From the NCBI GenBank assembly GCA_018266075.1, contig JAFEBB010000061.1, forward strand, positions 1 through 43,652: a stretch of DNA of 43,652 bases. The letters are read 5' to 3'. The DNA is from Deltaproteobacteria bacterium. Its GTDB lineage: Bacteria; Myxococcota; Myxococcia; Myxococcales; SZAS-1. Position 1 is the stretch's first letter; the number at the start of each line of letters is the position of its first letter. A model generated the notes under the pieces. The model did not search any database and was not told the origin of the DNA. It saw only the letters and a program-made list of their open reading frames with translations. This document shows, piece by piece, positions 34,555-43,101 of the stretch. The translations under genes were made by a program, and so were the position numbers.

Positions 34555-36120
34555 CGGCGGATTCGTCAGCGCGGCCGGGATGAGCACCGGCGTCTGGTTG
34601 GACAGGTTGGTGTAGGCCAGCCCGGCCGCCTGCAGGAACGTCGCGTGCACATCGGGCGGGCGCAACGTGTAGCCCGAGCCGATCGCCGTCTGCGGTGCGC
34701 CGGTGTTGAGGTCGACGCCCAGCGAGCTGAAGTCCGCGTCCAGCGTGCCACCGATGAGCCCGCCCTTGATGCCGCCGCCCGCGAGCAGACACGAGCTCGC
34801 CAGGTGGTGGTCGCGGCCGCCGCGGCTGTTGATGTTCGGCGTGCGCGCGAACTCGCTGAAGGCCATGAGTTGCGTGCGCTCGATGAGCGGGTGGCCTTCG
34901 TTGAGCGGATCGTTCGTCTGGGCCAAATACAGAATCAGCCGGCCGAGCGCGTCGAAGCCCTGACGCAAGCTCGACGCGTGCGTGTTGGCCCAGTCGCTGT
35001 CGTGGTCGTCGATGCCGGTGGCGAGCTGGATGCTCACGCAGGCCGAGACGGGAAGTCCCGTCGTCGCGTCCGGCGTGATGGCGCGCGCGGCGATGAGCGC
35101 CTGGCCCTTCGCGCCCGTGATCGCATTGTAGAATTGGCTCGAGTTCGCGTTGTTGATTCCGAAGAAGGTGTAGAGCGACTGCAGCGTCGGGTCGGTGGTG
35201 TTCTGCGGGAACGAGAACTGGCCGTACAGATTGCTGCCCAGCATGTCCCTCGCGCGAATGCGGCTCTCCTTCAGTGTGGTCACCAGGCCGGTGCCGTCGA
35301 GGGTCTGCTCCCAGCAGTCGTTCTGGGCGAAGTAGGCCTCGAGCGCGGCGTCGCGCGCGACCTGGGCCTTGGCGTCCTCGGGGTTGAGCGACTTGAGGAC
35401 ATTGATGATGTCGTTTGCGGTATTCACCAACAAGCCCGACGCGAATGCCGGGAGATTTTCATTGTACGTTTCGACGCCCACCGACAGGTTGGGAATCGAG
35501 CCCACCTGCGGTGTGCTGCCGTTGAGCGACGCGATCCAGGTGGGCAGCGCCGAGCCCGAGGCCTGGAGGCCTCGTGGGAACTTGCCGGTGATGAAGTAGC
35601 GACGGCCCACCTCGTGGGTGAGCGTGCCCATGTTCACGCCGCGCAGGATGCAGGCGCGGCTGCACAGATCATTCAGGTTCGCGTTGATGGCCGGGTTGGT
35701 CCAGACCGTGTCGTAGAACGCCGGGCCAACCTGGATGCCGGTGTTGCCGAGCGTGAGCACGCCGTTCGTGGCCGCGGCGCCGTTGTTGATCCAGTTGAGG
35801 ATGACCTTGTTGGTTGCGCCGTCGCTCGAGACGTCGGCCGTCGTGTCCATGATCTGATCGAGCGCGGGATCGATCGTGGAGCCGTCGGCTGGGAAGAGGC
35901 CGGCGCCGGTGCTGCCGAAGCCGAACTTGCGCGGGTCCAGGGCCATGAGCTGGTCCCAGCCGCCGCTGAAGTAACAGAAGATGATGATCTTGGGCGGTGT
36001 GCCCGAGTCGGCGCGGGCGCGCTTGTCGCCGAAGAGGATGTCCTGCATCAGGAAGCCAGCGGTGCCCAAACCCAGGGTCTGGAGCATGCGGCGCCGGGTG
36101 AACTTGTTAGGAATTCCCAT
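34552..36120 (-). CDS. Tat-exported DUF1501 protein
   Basis: The 522-residue protein begins MGIPNKFTRRRMLQTLGLGTAGF, a twin-arginine signal, so it is folded before export. The body follows the DUF1501 (sulfatase/alkaline-phosphatase-like fold) plan: PPKIIIFCYFSGGWDQLMALDP, RACILRGVNMGTLTHEVGRRYFITGK, TGIDDHDSDWANTHASSLRQGFDALGRLILYL, MAFSEFARTPNINSRGGRDHHLASSCLLAGGGIKGG. These proteins pair with DUF1549/DUF1553 or cytochrome-type partners in Planctomycetes and related phyla. It is the last gene of a four-gene operon. The enzyme activity of the family is not settled. Confidence 0.9.
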   Translation of the reverse strand: MGIPNKFTRRRMLQTLGLGTAGFLMQDILFGDKRARADSGTPPKIIIFCYFSGGWDQLMALDPRKFGFGSTGAGLFPADGSTIDPALDQIMDTTADVSSDGATNKVILNWINNGAAATNGVLTLGNTGIQVGPAFYDTVWTNPAINANLNDLCSRACILRGVNMGTLTHEVGRRYFITGKFPRGLQASGSALPTWIASLNGSTPQVGSIPNLSVGVETYNENLPAFASGLLVNTANDIINVLKSLNPEDAKAQVARDAALEAYFAQNDCWEQTLDGTGLVTTLKESRIRARDMLGSNLYGQFSFPQNTTDPTLQSLYTFFGINNANSSQFYNAITGAKGQALIAARAITPDATTGLPVSACVSIQLATGIDDHDSDWANTHASSLRQGFDALGRLILYLAQTNDPLNEGHPLIERTQLMAFSEFARTPNINSRGGRDHHLASSCLLAGGGIKGGLIGGTLDADFSSLGVDLNTGAPQTAIGSGYTLRPPDVHATFLQAAGLAYTNLSNQTPVLIPAALTNPP

Positions 36121-36135
36121 GGCAGGTTCCCGGGC

Positions 36136-36840
36136 TCAGTACAGGTGGAAGTCGGGTGAGGTGAACGCGGCGATGCAGACCGCACGCCACCCCTCGACCA
36201 CGGCGCTGGAGGCGCTCATCCCCGCATCCGGCGACATCTGCGCGGTGACCACGCTGTCGTAGACGGTGAGGAGCGGCTGGATGGTGGTGTCATCGCTGTC
36301 GGCGACGTAGCGGCCGAAGAACTTGAGGTACAGCCAGCGCATGTGCGCCTTCACGGCCGTGGGATTGGATTGCAAAGTATCGGTGGCGCCCACGTCCTTC
36401 ATGATCACTTCGCCGCGGTGCACCGAGCTCACCATCTTGCCGCACACGTCATTCGCGATGTCTCCGGCGAACTTCATATAGAGCGTGCTGGGCGTGAGGT
36501 CCTCGTCGGTGACGAAGATGAAGTCCGGCTTGCCCATGGTCTTGAGCATCGAGGTGCTCGTCGAATAGCCCCAGGTGATCGGTCCAGCGTCCGGGTTCGG
36601 CGTGTCGGGGTTGGCGACGGAGTTCACCGTGGCCATCAACTGGTCCACGTCGAGGCGGCGCGGGCCGCGCGAGGTGGGCGGGATGTCCACGGGCGGGTGA
36701 TCGGGTGGAAGGCCGCCGTCGGAGGTCGTCACCGTGACGGGGGTCGGGCCGCCGCTGGAGCCGCCCGTCGTCGACGACGACTTCTTGCACGCGGGCAAGA
36801 CCGCCAGCAGGAGGACCGTCATGAGCACGCGCGCGCGCAT
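36136..36840 (-). CDS. lipoprotein of unknown function in the DUF1501 operon
   Basis: The 234-residue protein has a clear lipobox (MRARVLMTVLLLAVLPACKK; LPAC at residues 15-18) followed by a Ser/Thr/Gly/Pro spacer. The folded part (about 60-234) includes SRGPRRLDVDQLMATVNSV, MGKPDFIFVTDEDLTPSTLYMKFAGDIANDVCGKM, AHMRWLYLKFFGRYVADSD and a terminal VVEGWRAVCIAAFTSPDFHLY. That last block recalls the closing domain of DUF1549/DUF1553-type partners. Its ATG shares one base with the stop of the upstream cytochrome gene (TGATG). It probably sits on the outer-membrane or periplasmic face with its partners. Confidence 0.8.
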   Translation of the reverse strand: MRARVLMTVLLLAVLPACKKSSSTTGGSSGGPTPVTVTTSDGGLPPDHPPVDIPPTSRGPRRLDVDQLMATVNSVANPDTPNPDAGPITWGYSTSTSMLKTMGKPDFIFVTDEDLTPSTLYMKFAGDIANDVCGKMVSSVHRGEVIMKDVGATDTLQSNPTAVKAHMRWLYLKFFGRYVADSDDTTIQPLLTVYDSVVTAQMSPDAGMSASSAVVEGWRAVCIAAFTSPDFHLY

Positions 36841-38693
36841 CAGTGGATCCTCCGGTACTGCGGAAGGCTGACGATCTTCATCACCAACCGCGAGAAGTCG
36901 TAATCGGTGGCGAAGTCGGCGGCGAGGTCCTCGAGGAGCTTGGCCTCGTCGTTGTCCGCGCCCACCAGCCGCATGTCGCGGCGTATGAAGTAACTGAATA
37001 CCTTTTGAACCGTGCAGTGGGCGAAGTCGTGGTTCGCGTTGTCGATGTAGGCGGCGCGAAGGTCGTCCTTGCCGGCCATGATGTTCTGGGCGATCACGTC
37101 GTTGTGGATGTCGCTATACAAGTAGGTCTTCAGCGAGCCGCCGTAGGTGTGGGGGTTGCTGTCGACCTCGCCCGCAGGCACGTCGAAGCTGTTGTCGACG
37201 ACGTAGTAGCGCGTGCAGCGCGCGTCCTTCGTCTTCTGGCCGCCGTCGGGATACGGGTTGCAGGTCGGATCGTCCTCGGGGAAGCCGGCGTCGCCCTGCA
37301 GGAGTGAGAAGCCGGCCTCGCTGAACTGGCCCCAGTGCGCCGCCAAGGGCTCGAGCGTGGCGTGGCAGAGGCGGCAGTTGCACTTGCGCATCAGGTCGCT
37401 GGTGGTCGCGCTGCACGCGGGCGGGGCATCGTTCAACTGTGAAGGCGGGATGAAGTAATTGCACAAGAAGTCGATGCGGAAGCGATTGGCGCGGCCGCGG
37501 TTCGTCTGGAAGCGCAAGAGATAGCCAGGCAGGGTGAGCACGCCCGCGTGCTGGGGCGAGCGCGTGACGCGGTACCACTTCGGATCGTTGTAGCCGAGGA
37601 TCGGAAGGGCGCCGACTTCGCTCGAATTCAGCGCGCCCGCATCCACCATGTGCTCGGCAGGATCGTTCTCGGTGTAGGTCACCGAGAGCGTGGTGTTCAT
37701 GTCCGGGAGGTACTGTTTATAAAAAGCGAGGTGCCCATTGACGTAGCTCGTCGGCGTCTGGATGACGTCGGTGTACGGGCTTCCGCCGACGGTCGAGAGG
37801 TCGATGACCTTCATCATCTGCTCCACCATGTCGTTCTCGACGTCGGTGGTGACCGTGCCGCCAAAGCAGAAATTCGCGTGTGGCCCGCAGCCGCAATACG
37901 CCGCATTGGACGACGCCTGACTGTCGCAGGCCACCGACACGCCGCCGCCGTCGGGCGAGGTCAAGAACGGGATGTAGCCGCCGTCGCCGAGCTTGTAGTA
38001 GCCGGCGTTGAGCGTCTCCTGCGCTTCGTATGCGCAAAGCTCGGTCGTGCCGCCGTCGGTCTTCCAATACGGCTGGACCACGCGATAGCCGACCCACTGG
38101 TACGCGCCGCCGTCCGGATAGGTGTCATTCTGTGGAATCGGCCGGAACAGGCCGTCTGACGAATATCCATTGGCCGGCTGCGGCCGCGTGGGATCGCAGA
38201 CGGGGAGGGTGTTGGAGTTGCTGACATCGGGCTTAATGGCCCACTCCGGGTTGGCCTGGTAGTAGGCCTTGGTGCGTCCGGTGAGCCAGCCCACGCCGCC
38301 GTCATAGTCGCTGCCCTGCATCTTCACCTGGGCAAACGTATTCGTGATCTTCACATTGCTGACGTTGGGCCAGAGCAGCGCGGAGTGGTACTTGCGCATC
38401 TGCTGACGGAACGCCTCGTGCGATGCATCGGGCGCGGCCTGCTCGGGGTTCCAGTGTGAGGTCCACTGGCCGGCGAGCGCGAGCGGATCCGTGCCCGAGG
38501 TGACCTGGGCGTACTCGCTCATCGTCGGCGGCGTGCCGCGCAGATCCAGCGAGAGCCGGCGAAGCAATTGATAATTATCAACCACCTGCGGCGTGGTACA
38601 GCTCGCGCCGTCGGCGAGCGCGTCGCGCTGATTGAGCAAGGCAGCGAGGCCGGCGAGGGCGAGCGCGGCAGCGAGCAGGACGCGTCTGGTCAT
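36840..38693 (-). CDS. exported DUF1549-like protein with one c-type haem motif
   Basis: The 617-residue protein has a signal (MTRRVLLAAALALAGLAALL) and an early LLRRLSLDLRGTPPT at residues 43-57, the DUF1549 hallmark. The middle is rich in Asp, Gly, Tyr and Cys (several GYYK, DGGYIPF and CGCGPHANFCFGG stretches). A c-type haem site C440-x-x-C443-H444 (CNCRLCHATLEPLAAHWG) follows, and the C-terminus (YFIRRDMRLVGADNDEAKLL) resembles DUF1553/DUF1585 tails. It overlaps the upstream cytochrome lipoprotein by ATGA and the downstream lipoprotein by one base, so all are translationally coupled. Function in the family is unknown; electron transfer is implied by the haem site. Confidence 0.82.
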   Translation of the reverse strand: MTRRVLLAAALALAGLAALLNQRDALADGASCTTPQVVDNYQLLRRLSLDLRGTPPTMSEYAQVTSGTDPLALAGQWTSHWNPEQAAPDASHEAFRQQMRKYHSALLWPNVSNVKITNTFAQVKMQGSDYDGGVGWLTGRTKAYYQANPEWAIKPDVSNSNTLPVCDPTRPQPANGYSSDGLFRPIPQNDTYPDGGAYQWVGYRVVQPYWKTDGGTTELCAYEAQETLNAGYYKLGDGGYIPFLTSPDGGGVSVACDSQASSNAAYCGCGPHANFCFGGTVTTDVENDMVEQMMKVIDLSTVGGSPYTDVIQTPTSYVNGHLAFYKQYLPDMNTTLSVTYTENDPAEHMVDAGALNSSEVGALPILGYNDPKWYRVTRSPQHAGVLTLPGYLLRFQTNRGRANRFRIDFLCNYFIPPSQLNDAPPACSATTSDLMRKCNCRLCHATLEPLAAHWGQFSEAGFSLLQGDAGFPEDDPTCNPYPDGGQKTKDARCTRYYVVDNSFDVPAGEVDSNPHTYGGSLKTYLYSDIHNDVIAQNIMAGKDDLRAAYIDNANHDFAHCTVQKVFSYFIRRDMRLVGADNDEAKLLEDLAADFATDYDFSRLVMKIVSLPQYRRIH

Positions 38694-39976
38694 TGCAGCT
38701 CTCCCGACTGAACCCAGCGGATCACCACGCCATACTGGCTCGGCTGAAGCGGACCGTTCCCTACGGGCGGCGCAGGCGGCATCAGCCCGCCCTGGCCTTG
38801 AACGCGGCTGATGATGTCCGGCGCGAGCCCGCGCGTGCCGGTGTAGTCGTCGAAGGGCAGCTTGGGCGCGTCGTTGGGCGTGCCCGGGAGCTGCGAGACG
38901 TGGCAGGTGTAGCAATTCGCGGCGAGGAACGGCTTCACGTCATTCGTGTAGGTCACCGACGTGCCCACGTGGAATTGAAGCAGGGACTTGCCTGCGCCCA
39001 CCCAGACATCTCCGAAGCCATCGATCGCCAGCGGGTGCACGCCCGCAGGCAGGGCGCCGAGGTTGAGCATCGTGCCATCGCCCTTGAGGAGGAGCAGCGC
39101 CGTCGAGGTTGTGAAGTACAAGCCGTTGAGTGGGTCGTAGCCCACGCCGGAGATGTCCTGCCCGGCGAGGTAGTGGTCGTACGGGCCTGTCGAGGTGCGC
39201 TCGTAGAGCCCATCCGAGGTCGCGAGGAACGCCGTGTCGGCGTTGGTCCCGCGCGTCATCGCGTGTACGAGCGTGAAGTCGTGATCGAGCGCGTCGGCAA
39301 CTTTGGAGTCGGTGTGCAAATCATAAACTTTGCCGCCGAAGGCGAGGAGGGCGAGCGTCTGATCGAGCTGAAGCACGGCGCTCGGCGCGCTTGTCTCGCC
39401 GCCTATCGAATAGGTGTCGCTCGAGAGCCTTCCAATTCGCGTGGCGCCGCCCGGGATGCCGGTCCAGATGACCTCGCTGTCGCCGGTGCCCACGTCGTCG
39501 AGGCCGCTCGCGGTCTGCGGCGAGCTCAGCGGGAGTCCGGCGGACTCGAAGTAGTCGGTGAAGTCGACGAGCAAGCCTTGCCGCGCGAGCGCGAGCACGC
39601 CCGTGGTCGGCGTGGGATCGCTGGGATTCGGCGGTGCCGGCTGGCGCGGCACGAGCGCGCTGACGCTCAGCGCCGAAGTGCCGCTCGCATCGACGTACGC
39701 CATGCTCACCGGATCGTCGGTGCCCACCACGCGAAACGGGCCCTGGTCGGTCTCGGCGACCACGTACTCCGCACCCGCGGCCACGAGCTGCACGTCGCCG
39801 GCCAGGTCGTGTTCGATGGGGGCGCCGGCGTCGGGCGCGGCAATGGGCGTGGTGCCGATCTCGTTCACGCTGAAGGGCTGCTCCGTGCCGCCGCCCGTGC
39901 TGCCGCTGGCGGACGGGTAGTACGCACCGCACCCGGTGGCGAGGAGCCAAGCCAGCGTGAACACGCCGCGCCGCAT
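38690..39976 (-). CDS. cytochrome c-like lipoprotein, first gene of the DUF1501 operon
   Basis: The 428-residue protein starts at 39976 with GGAGGG upstream. The signal MRRGVFTLAWLLATGC ends in a lipobox-like LATGC at residue 16. Residues about 60-340 are beta-rich with repeated strands such as LDVVGTDDPVSMAYVDASG, SEVIWTGIPGGATRIGRL and GLYERTSTGPYDHYLAGQDISG, consistent with a beta-propeller. Near the end stands a haem motif NCYTCH (C355, C358, H359) in a segment VTYTNDVKPFLAANCYTCHV typical of planctomycete-type cytochromes, followed by Pro-rich MPPAPPVGNGP and the usual WVQSGELQ ending. It is the promoter-proximal gene of the operon; two dyads lie in its upstream region. Confidence 0.83.
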   Translation of the reverse strand: MRRGVFTLAWLLATGCGAYYPSASGSTGGGTEQPFSVNEIGTTPIAAPDAGAPIEHDLAGDVQLVAAGAEYVVAETDQGPFRVVGTDDPVSMAYVDASGTSALSVSALVPRQPAPPNPSDPTPTTGVLALARQGLLVDFTDYFESAGLPLSSPQTASGLDDVGTGDSEVIWTGIPGGATRIGRLSSDTYSIGGETSAPSAVLQLDQTLALLAFGGKVYDLHTDSKVADALDHDFTLVHAMTRGTNADTAFLATSDGLYERTSTGPYDHYLAGQDISGVGYDPLNGLYFTTSTALLLLKGDGTMLNLGALPAGVHPLAIDGFGDVWVGAGKSLLQFHVGTSVTYTNDVKPFLAANCYTCHVSQLPGTPNDAPKLPFDDYTGTRGLAPDIISRVQGQGGLMPPAPPVGNGPLQPSQYGVVIRWVQSGELQ

Positions 39977-40143
39977 CAATCCCTCCTGCGAGATCCGCTC
40001 CAACCCCATTCTGGACCGCAAGTTGCGGGCGCCTCAAGGACCCGCGCCCTTCCAAAAGAAATCGACGGTTGCGCGAGGAAGTTGCTCAGGTTCCCCTGGG
40101 CGCTGGGGCGGCGTCGGCTGGGAGCCTCGCCAAGACGCGGTCG

Positions 40144-40167
40144 ATGAAGACGCGCCGGCGTCTTCAT
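40144..40167. promoter_or_regulatory. perfect 10-bp hairpin upstream of the DUF1501 operon
   Basis: ATGAAGACGC (40144-40153) and its complement (40158-40167) enclose GCCG. It lies about 170 nt before the operon start and 125 nt after the stop of the next gene upstream (40292). It could be an operator or a terminator; no T tract follows on either strand. Confidence 0.42.
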
Positions 40168-40208
40168 GAGGAGAAGATGTTTGCGCGACGAAATCGGATG
40201 TTCGGTCA

Positions 40209-40227
40209 GCGCCGTGCCGCACGGCGC
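40209..40227. promoter_or_regulatory. 19-bp dyad (GCGCCGTGCCGCACGGCGC)
   Basis: A perfect 9-bp-arm palindrome with a single central base, between the gene ending at 40292 and the DUF1501 operon. The near-contiguous arms are more like a protein-binding dyad than a hairpin, though an 8-bp stem with a 3-nt loop is also possible. No boxes were found that would fix a promoter. Confidence 0.4.
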
Positions 40228-40291
40228 CTCGGCCGTCGAGCTTCACGCGCCGGCTCGAGCAAGGGGCAGCGCCAGCAGCAGAGGGTCGGTT

Positions 40292-41101
40292 CTACTCGAG
40301 CTCGCTCGCCAGCGTGCTCAGGTCCTTCGCGTGCATCGTGGAGACGAGGTGGTGCCGCGCGGGATCGGCGGGCTCGAAGTACGAGCGGCCGATGGCCACC
40401 ACGCCGCGCTGCGGAATCCAGAAGTCGCCGAGCTTCGTCTGTTCGGCCAGCGGCGCGGGCGCGCCGAAGTCGCGGCCGGCGAGCGATGCCGTCGAGCTCT
40501 CCACGATCCACGTGTGCATGGGGTTGGCGATGAACCACTGGCCATTGGGCGCCTTGCCGATGAGCCCGAGCTGGCCCGCGTGGAGCATGGGCCCGGCCAT
40601 CTTTCCCATCAGCCCGAGGAGGGTCGGGTTGCGCCAGAGCGTCTGCGGCATCAGGCGCGACATGGCATTGAGCACGCGGGTGACACCCGTCTCGCCGAGC
40701 GTGAGCTCCCAGGTGAGCTTCGCGGCGGGCACGCGGACGCGGAAGCGGCTCGCGCCCTCCCAGGTGACGTCGACGTCGGTGGTGAACGAGCGCGTGAGCG
40801 CGCTTCCGAAATACCGCGCGCACGACTCCTTCGGCGGCCGGTTGGCCCAGATGGTCCACGCGCCCTGCGGATCGCGGTACCACACGCTGGTGTAGCCCTC
40901 GCCGATCGAGGTGGCGCCGAAGCGGCGCAGCGCGAGCACGTCGCCATTCTGAAAGGGCAGGCCCATCACGCCCCAGCCGGAGAAGCGCTCGTCGTTGCCT
41001 GCCGGGAGCGCAGAGCGGAGCTCGGCGAGCGCCATGAGCTCGCGTGGATCGCGCTTCAGGTCCACTTCGGGAGTGCCGCGAACGAGGACGTCTTGGGCCA
41101 T
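40292..41101 (-). CDS. cytoplasmic protein of unknown function (269 aa)
   Basis: I do not recognise this protein. The start MAQDVLVRGTPEVDLKRDP at 41101 has GGAGGG about eight bases upstream. There is no signal peptide or membrane segment. Ordered parts are YTSVWYRDPQGAWTIWANRP, RSFTTDVDVTWEGASRFRVRVPAAKLTWELTLGETG and WRNPTLLGLMGKMAGPMLHAGQLGLIG, which read as a beta-barrel followed by helices, rather like START/polyketide-cyclase or lipid-binding folds (inference). The tail FWIPQRGVVAIGRSYFEPADP ends the fold. It lies alone, upstream of the DUF1501 operon. Codon use agrees with its neighbours. Confidence 0.75.
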   Translation of the reverse strand: MAQDVLVRGTPEVDLKRDPRELMALAELRSALPAGNDERFSGWGVMGLPFQNGDVLALRRFGATSIGEGYTSVWYRDPQGAWTIWANRPPKESCARYFGSALTRSFTTDVDVTWEGASRFRVRVPAAKLTWELTLGETGVTRVLNAMSRLMPQTLWRNPTLLGLMGKMAGPMLHAGQLGLIGKAPNGQWFIANPMHTWIVESSTASLAGRDFGAPAPLAEQTKLGDFWIPQRGVVAIGRSYFEPADPARHHLVSTMHAKDLSTLASELE

Positions 41102-41157
41102 GGGCAAACCCTCCGCGTCAACGATCGACACGGAGCCCGAAGGCGACAATCGTTCTA

Positions 41158-41171
41158 TAACCGAACAGTTA
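41158..41171. repeat. stop-codon dyad TAAC-CGAACA-GTTA
   Basis: A 14-bp dyad with 4-bp arms. Its TTA (41169-41171) is the stop codon of the minus-strand gene that starts at 42422. Unlike the others it lies between two genes of the same direction, 57 bp upstream of the next start. Confidence 0.55.
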
Positions 41172-42422
41172 ATTCTTCCGCGGCAAGACGATGCTGCGCA
41201 CGAGCGCCTCGAAGATCTTTCGATCCCGGACAGCGTTCTCCGGCGAGCCATCGAGGCGAATGATCAAGTCGCGGCCGTCGCCGAGGCCGATGGCCGCTGC
41301 CCAGCCGCCGCCCGTGCGCGTCCAGCCTGCGGCGCGGTCGTAGGTGGAGACGGGGATGACGTCGTCGCTGCGGGTGAAGGTGCCGTCGAGGTTCGACACC
41401 TCGTCGGCGATGGGCGTGCCGGGCGGCGGCGAGGCGAGCAGCAGCGTGCCGGCGATGTGGCCGTCGACGAGGATGCCGGCCTTCACGCCGCTCTGATCGA
41501 CCATTCCCCGGGCGCGCGCGGCGTTGGCGAACTTGGGATCGTCGAGCCCGAAGAGCCGCGCCTCGGGCGGGCCTTGCACGGCCAGCCCGGTGGCGTCGCT
41601 CCAGCGATTTCCGGGCAAGCCTGCAACCTCGATGGCCTCGTTGACGGGATCGCGCACCTGCACGGCGATGACGCCGCCGACGGTGGCGAGCAGGCTCATC
41701 ACCAAGGCGATGCGTTGGACGCGATGCTCCTCGCTGATGACGATGGCGAACAGCGACAGCACGGTCACGCCGTGCAGCCCGGCGAGCACGGTGCCATACG
41801 AATTGGGTGCGGCCGCGTACGCGCCCGCGGCGCTTGCCATCTCGAGCAGCGCGATCACGCCCGAGGCGATGCGGCCCCAGCTCGTGGAGCGCAGACAGGC
41901 CGCGCCTGCGAGCAACGGCACCGCCGTCGCGAGCGCGCCGAAGGGGCCGCTGGTCCTTCCCGTGAGCAGCAGCAGCCCGTTGGCGATGGCGACGGCGAAG
42001 AGGATCACCGCGGCGTTGCCGGCGCGCGTGCCCTCGTGTGCGCTCTCGCCCAGCGGCACATTCGTGACGTGCTCGATGCCGCGCTGGATGACCATCGAGT
42101 CTTCGCGCTCTTCACCGGCGAGCTCGTACCAACCCTGGCGCCGCGCCTTGGTGGACTCGCGCACGTCGTCATCGGGCTCGACGAGCGGCGGGCGCGCGGG
42201 CTCGTTCTGTGAGCGGCTCCACGAGCGGCGCGGAGGGCTCGGCGGTTCGGTCGACTCGAAGTCGACAGGCGGCGGGGGCTTCTCGCGCGCGAGCGGCGAG
42301 CCGGCGTCGACGTTGGTCGAGTCGCCCTCGTCGTCATCACCCGCAGCAGGCCGCGTCACGCAGTACGCGCACGTGGCGCCCTGGAGCGGGCGGCCGCAGA
42401 GCTGACAATTTCGCCCCGGCAT
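41169..42422 (-). CDS. membrane protein with N-terminal zinc ribbon, unknown function
   Basis: The 417-residue protein begins MPGRNCQLCGRPLQGATCAYC, four Cys in C-x2-C...C-x2-C form (a zinc ribbon). A long charged, Pro-rich disordered stretch (about residues 25-125) follows. Then come five or six membrane helices (AAVILFAVAIANGLLLLTG, LATAVPLLAGAACL, IASGVIALLEMASAAGAYAA, VLAGLHGVTVLSLFAIVIS, IALVMSLLATVGGVIAV) and a soluble C-terminal domain (about 290-417; ARLFGLDDPKFANAARARGM, DGTFTRSDDVIPVSTYDRAAG, WAAAIGLGDGRDLIIRLDGS). The ATG at 42422 is preferred because the ribbon would start the protein, though a GTG at 42467 is possible. I do not know the family. Confidence 0.75.
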   Translation of the reverse strand: MPGRNCQLCGRPLQGATCAYCVTRPAAGDDDEGDSTNVDAGSPLAREKPPPPVDFESTEPPSPPRRSWSRSQNEPARPPLVEPDDDVRESTKARRQGWYELAGEEREDSMVIQRGIEHVTNVPLGESAHEGTRAGNAAVILFAVAIANGLLLLTGRTSGPFGALATAVPLLAGAACLRSTSWGRIASGVIALLEMASAAGAYAAAPNSYGTVLAGLHGVTVLSLFAIVISEEHRVQRIALVMSLLATVGGVIAVQVRDPVNEAIEVAGLPGNRWSDATGLAVQGPPEARLFGLDDPKFANAARARGMVDQSGVKAGILVDGHIAGTLLLASPPPGTPIADEVSNLDGTFTRSDDVIPVSTYDRAAGWTRTGGGWAAAIGLGDGRDLIIRLDGSPENAVRDRKIFEALVRSIVLPRKN

Positions 42423-42521
42423 CTCGAAGAGGATAGCGCCCAGCGGCACCTCGCCGCGCTCCCCCACGCGGGAGTCAGCGCAGCAGGAGCGCCGCTGTTG
42501 GCGCTGCGCAGGGGACTGCGT

Positions 42522-42902
42522 TCACCTTGACCCGCAGATGAGCTCCACAGGCTCCTCGCCCACAATTTCGACGTGCGCCTCGAGGGAATTCGCCGACCGG
42601 CGGAAGACGACTTCGCCCCAACGCGGTGCCGTGAAGCGGTACGTGTCGGGGTGCGACCGCGTGAGGACACCGTCAGGCTCCGCAGGGTTCAACGTCGCCG
42701 CCAGGGCATCAATCAGCAACGCGGAAGCCCAGACGCGCACGGTAAAGGCGTGAGGTTGTCCGGAGGGGCTGGACCGATCGCGGAGTGTCTCGGCGGCGTC
42801 TACGAGAACCGCGGCGTCCTCGCACCTGGTCTGACGCGGTACGACCTGGTCGCTTATCCAGGGTGTCATGTTTGCGTCGAATCGGAGCACGCGGCGGACC
42901 AT
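42522..42902 (-). CDS. hypothetical protein (126 aa)
   Basis: I do not recognise this small protein. With the start MVRRVLRFDANMTPW at 42902 (GAGG eleven bases upstream) it is 126 residues, with no signal or membrane helix. It ends VFRRSANSLEAHVEIVGEEPVELICGSR. The middle, LVDAAETLRDRSSPSGQPHA, then FTVRVWASALLIDALAATLN and YRFTAPRWGEVV, reads like a small alpha/beta domain. A longer start at 42986 is possible. Its amino-acid mix is more natural than that of the opposite-strand frames, but support is modest. Confidence 0.5.
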   Translation of the reverse strand: MVRRVLRFDANMTPWISDQVVPRQTRCEDAAVLVDAAETLRDRSSPSGQPHAFTVRVWASALLIDALAATLNPAEPDGVLTRSHPDTYRFTAPRWGEVVFRRSANSLEAHVEIVGEEPVELICGSR

Positions 42903-43101
42903 TGGCGTGCCTCGGAGGTAGATAGGACGATGCTGGTTGCTCGGGTAGGCACCGACGCGACGGACTTGGTCAGCATCGGCGCCCATGCCATGGGCCCCAA
43001 TTCCTGCTGGGGCCGCGGAGAGCGAAGCGAAGGCGTCGGATGTCCGTGGTAGCGATGTGCCACCTCGTGATCATTTCGCTCGTGGCCTCGTGTCTTTCCT
43101 G

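Noticed and set aside
42488-42505. Terminator after the 126-residue gene (AGCGCC/GGCGCT)
   Set aside because: A 6-bp stem with no T tract; not distinguishable from chance.
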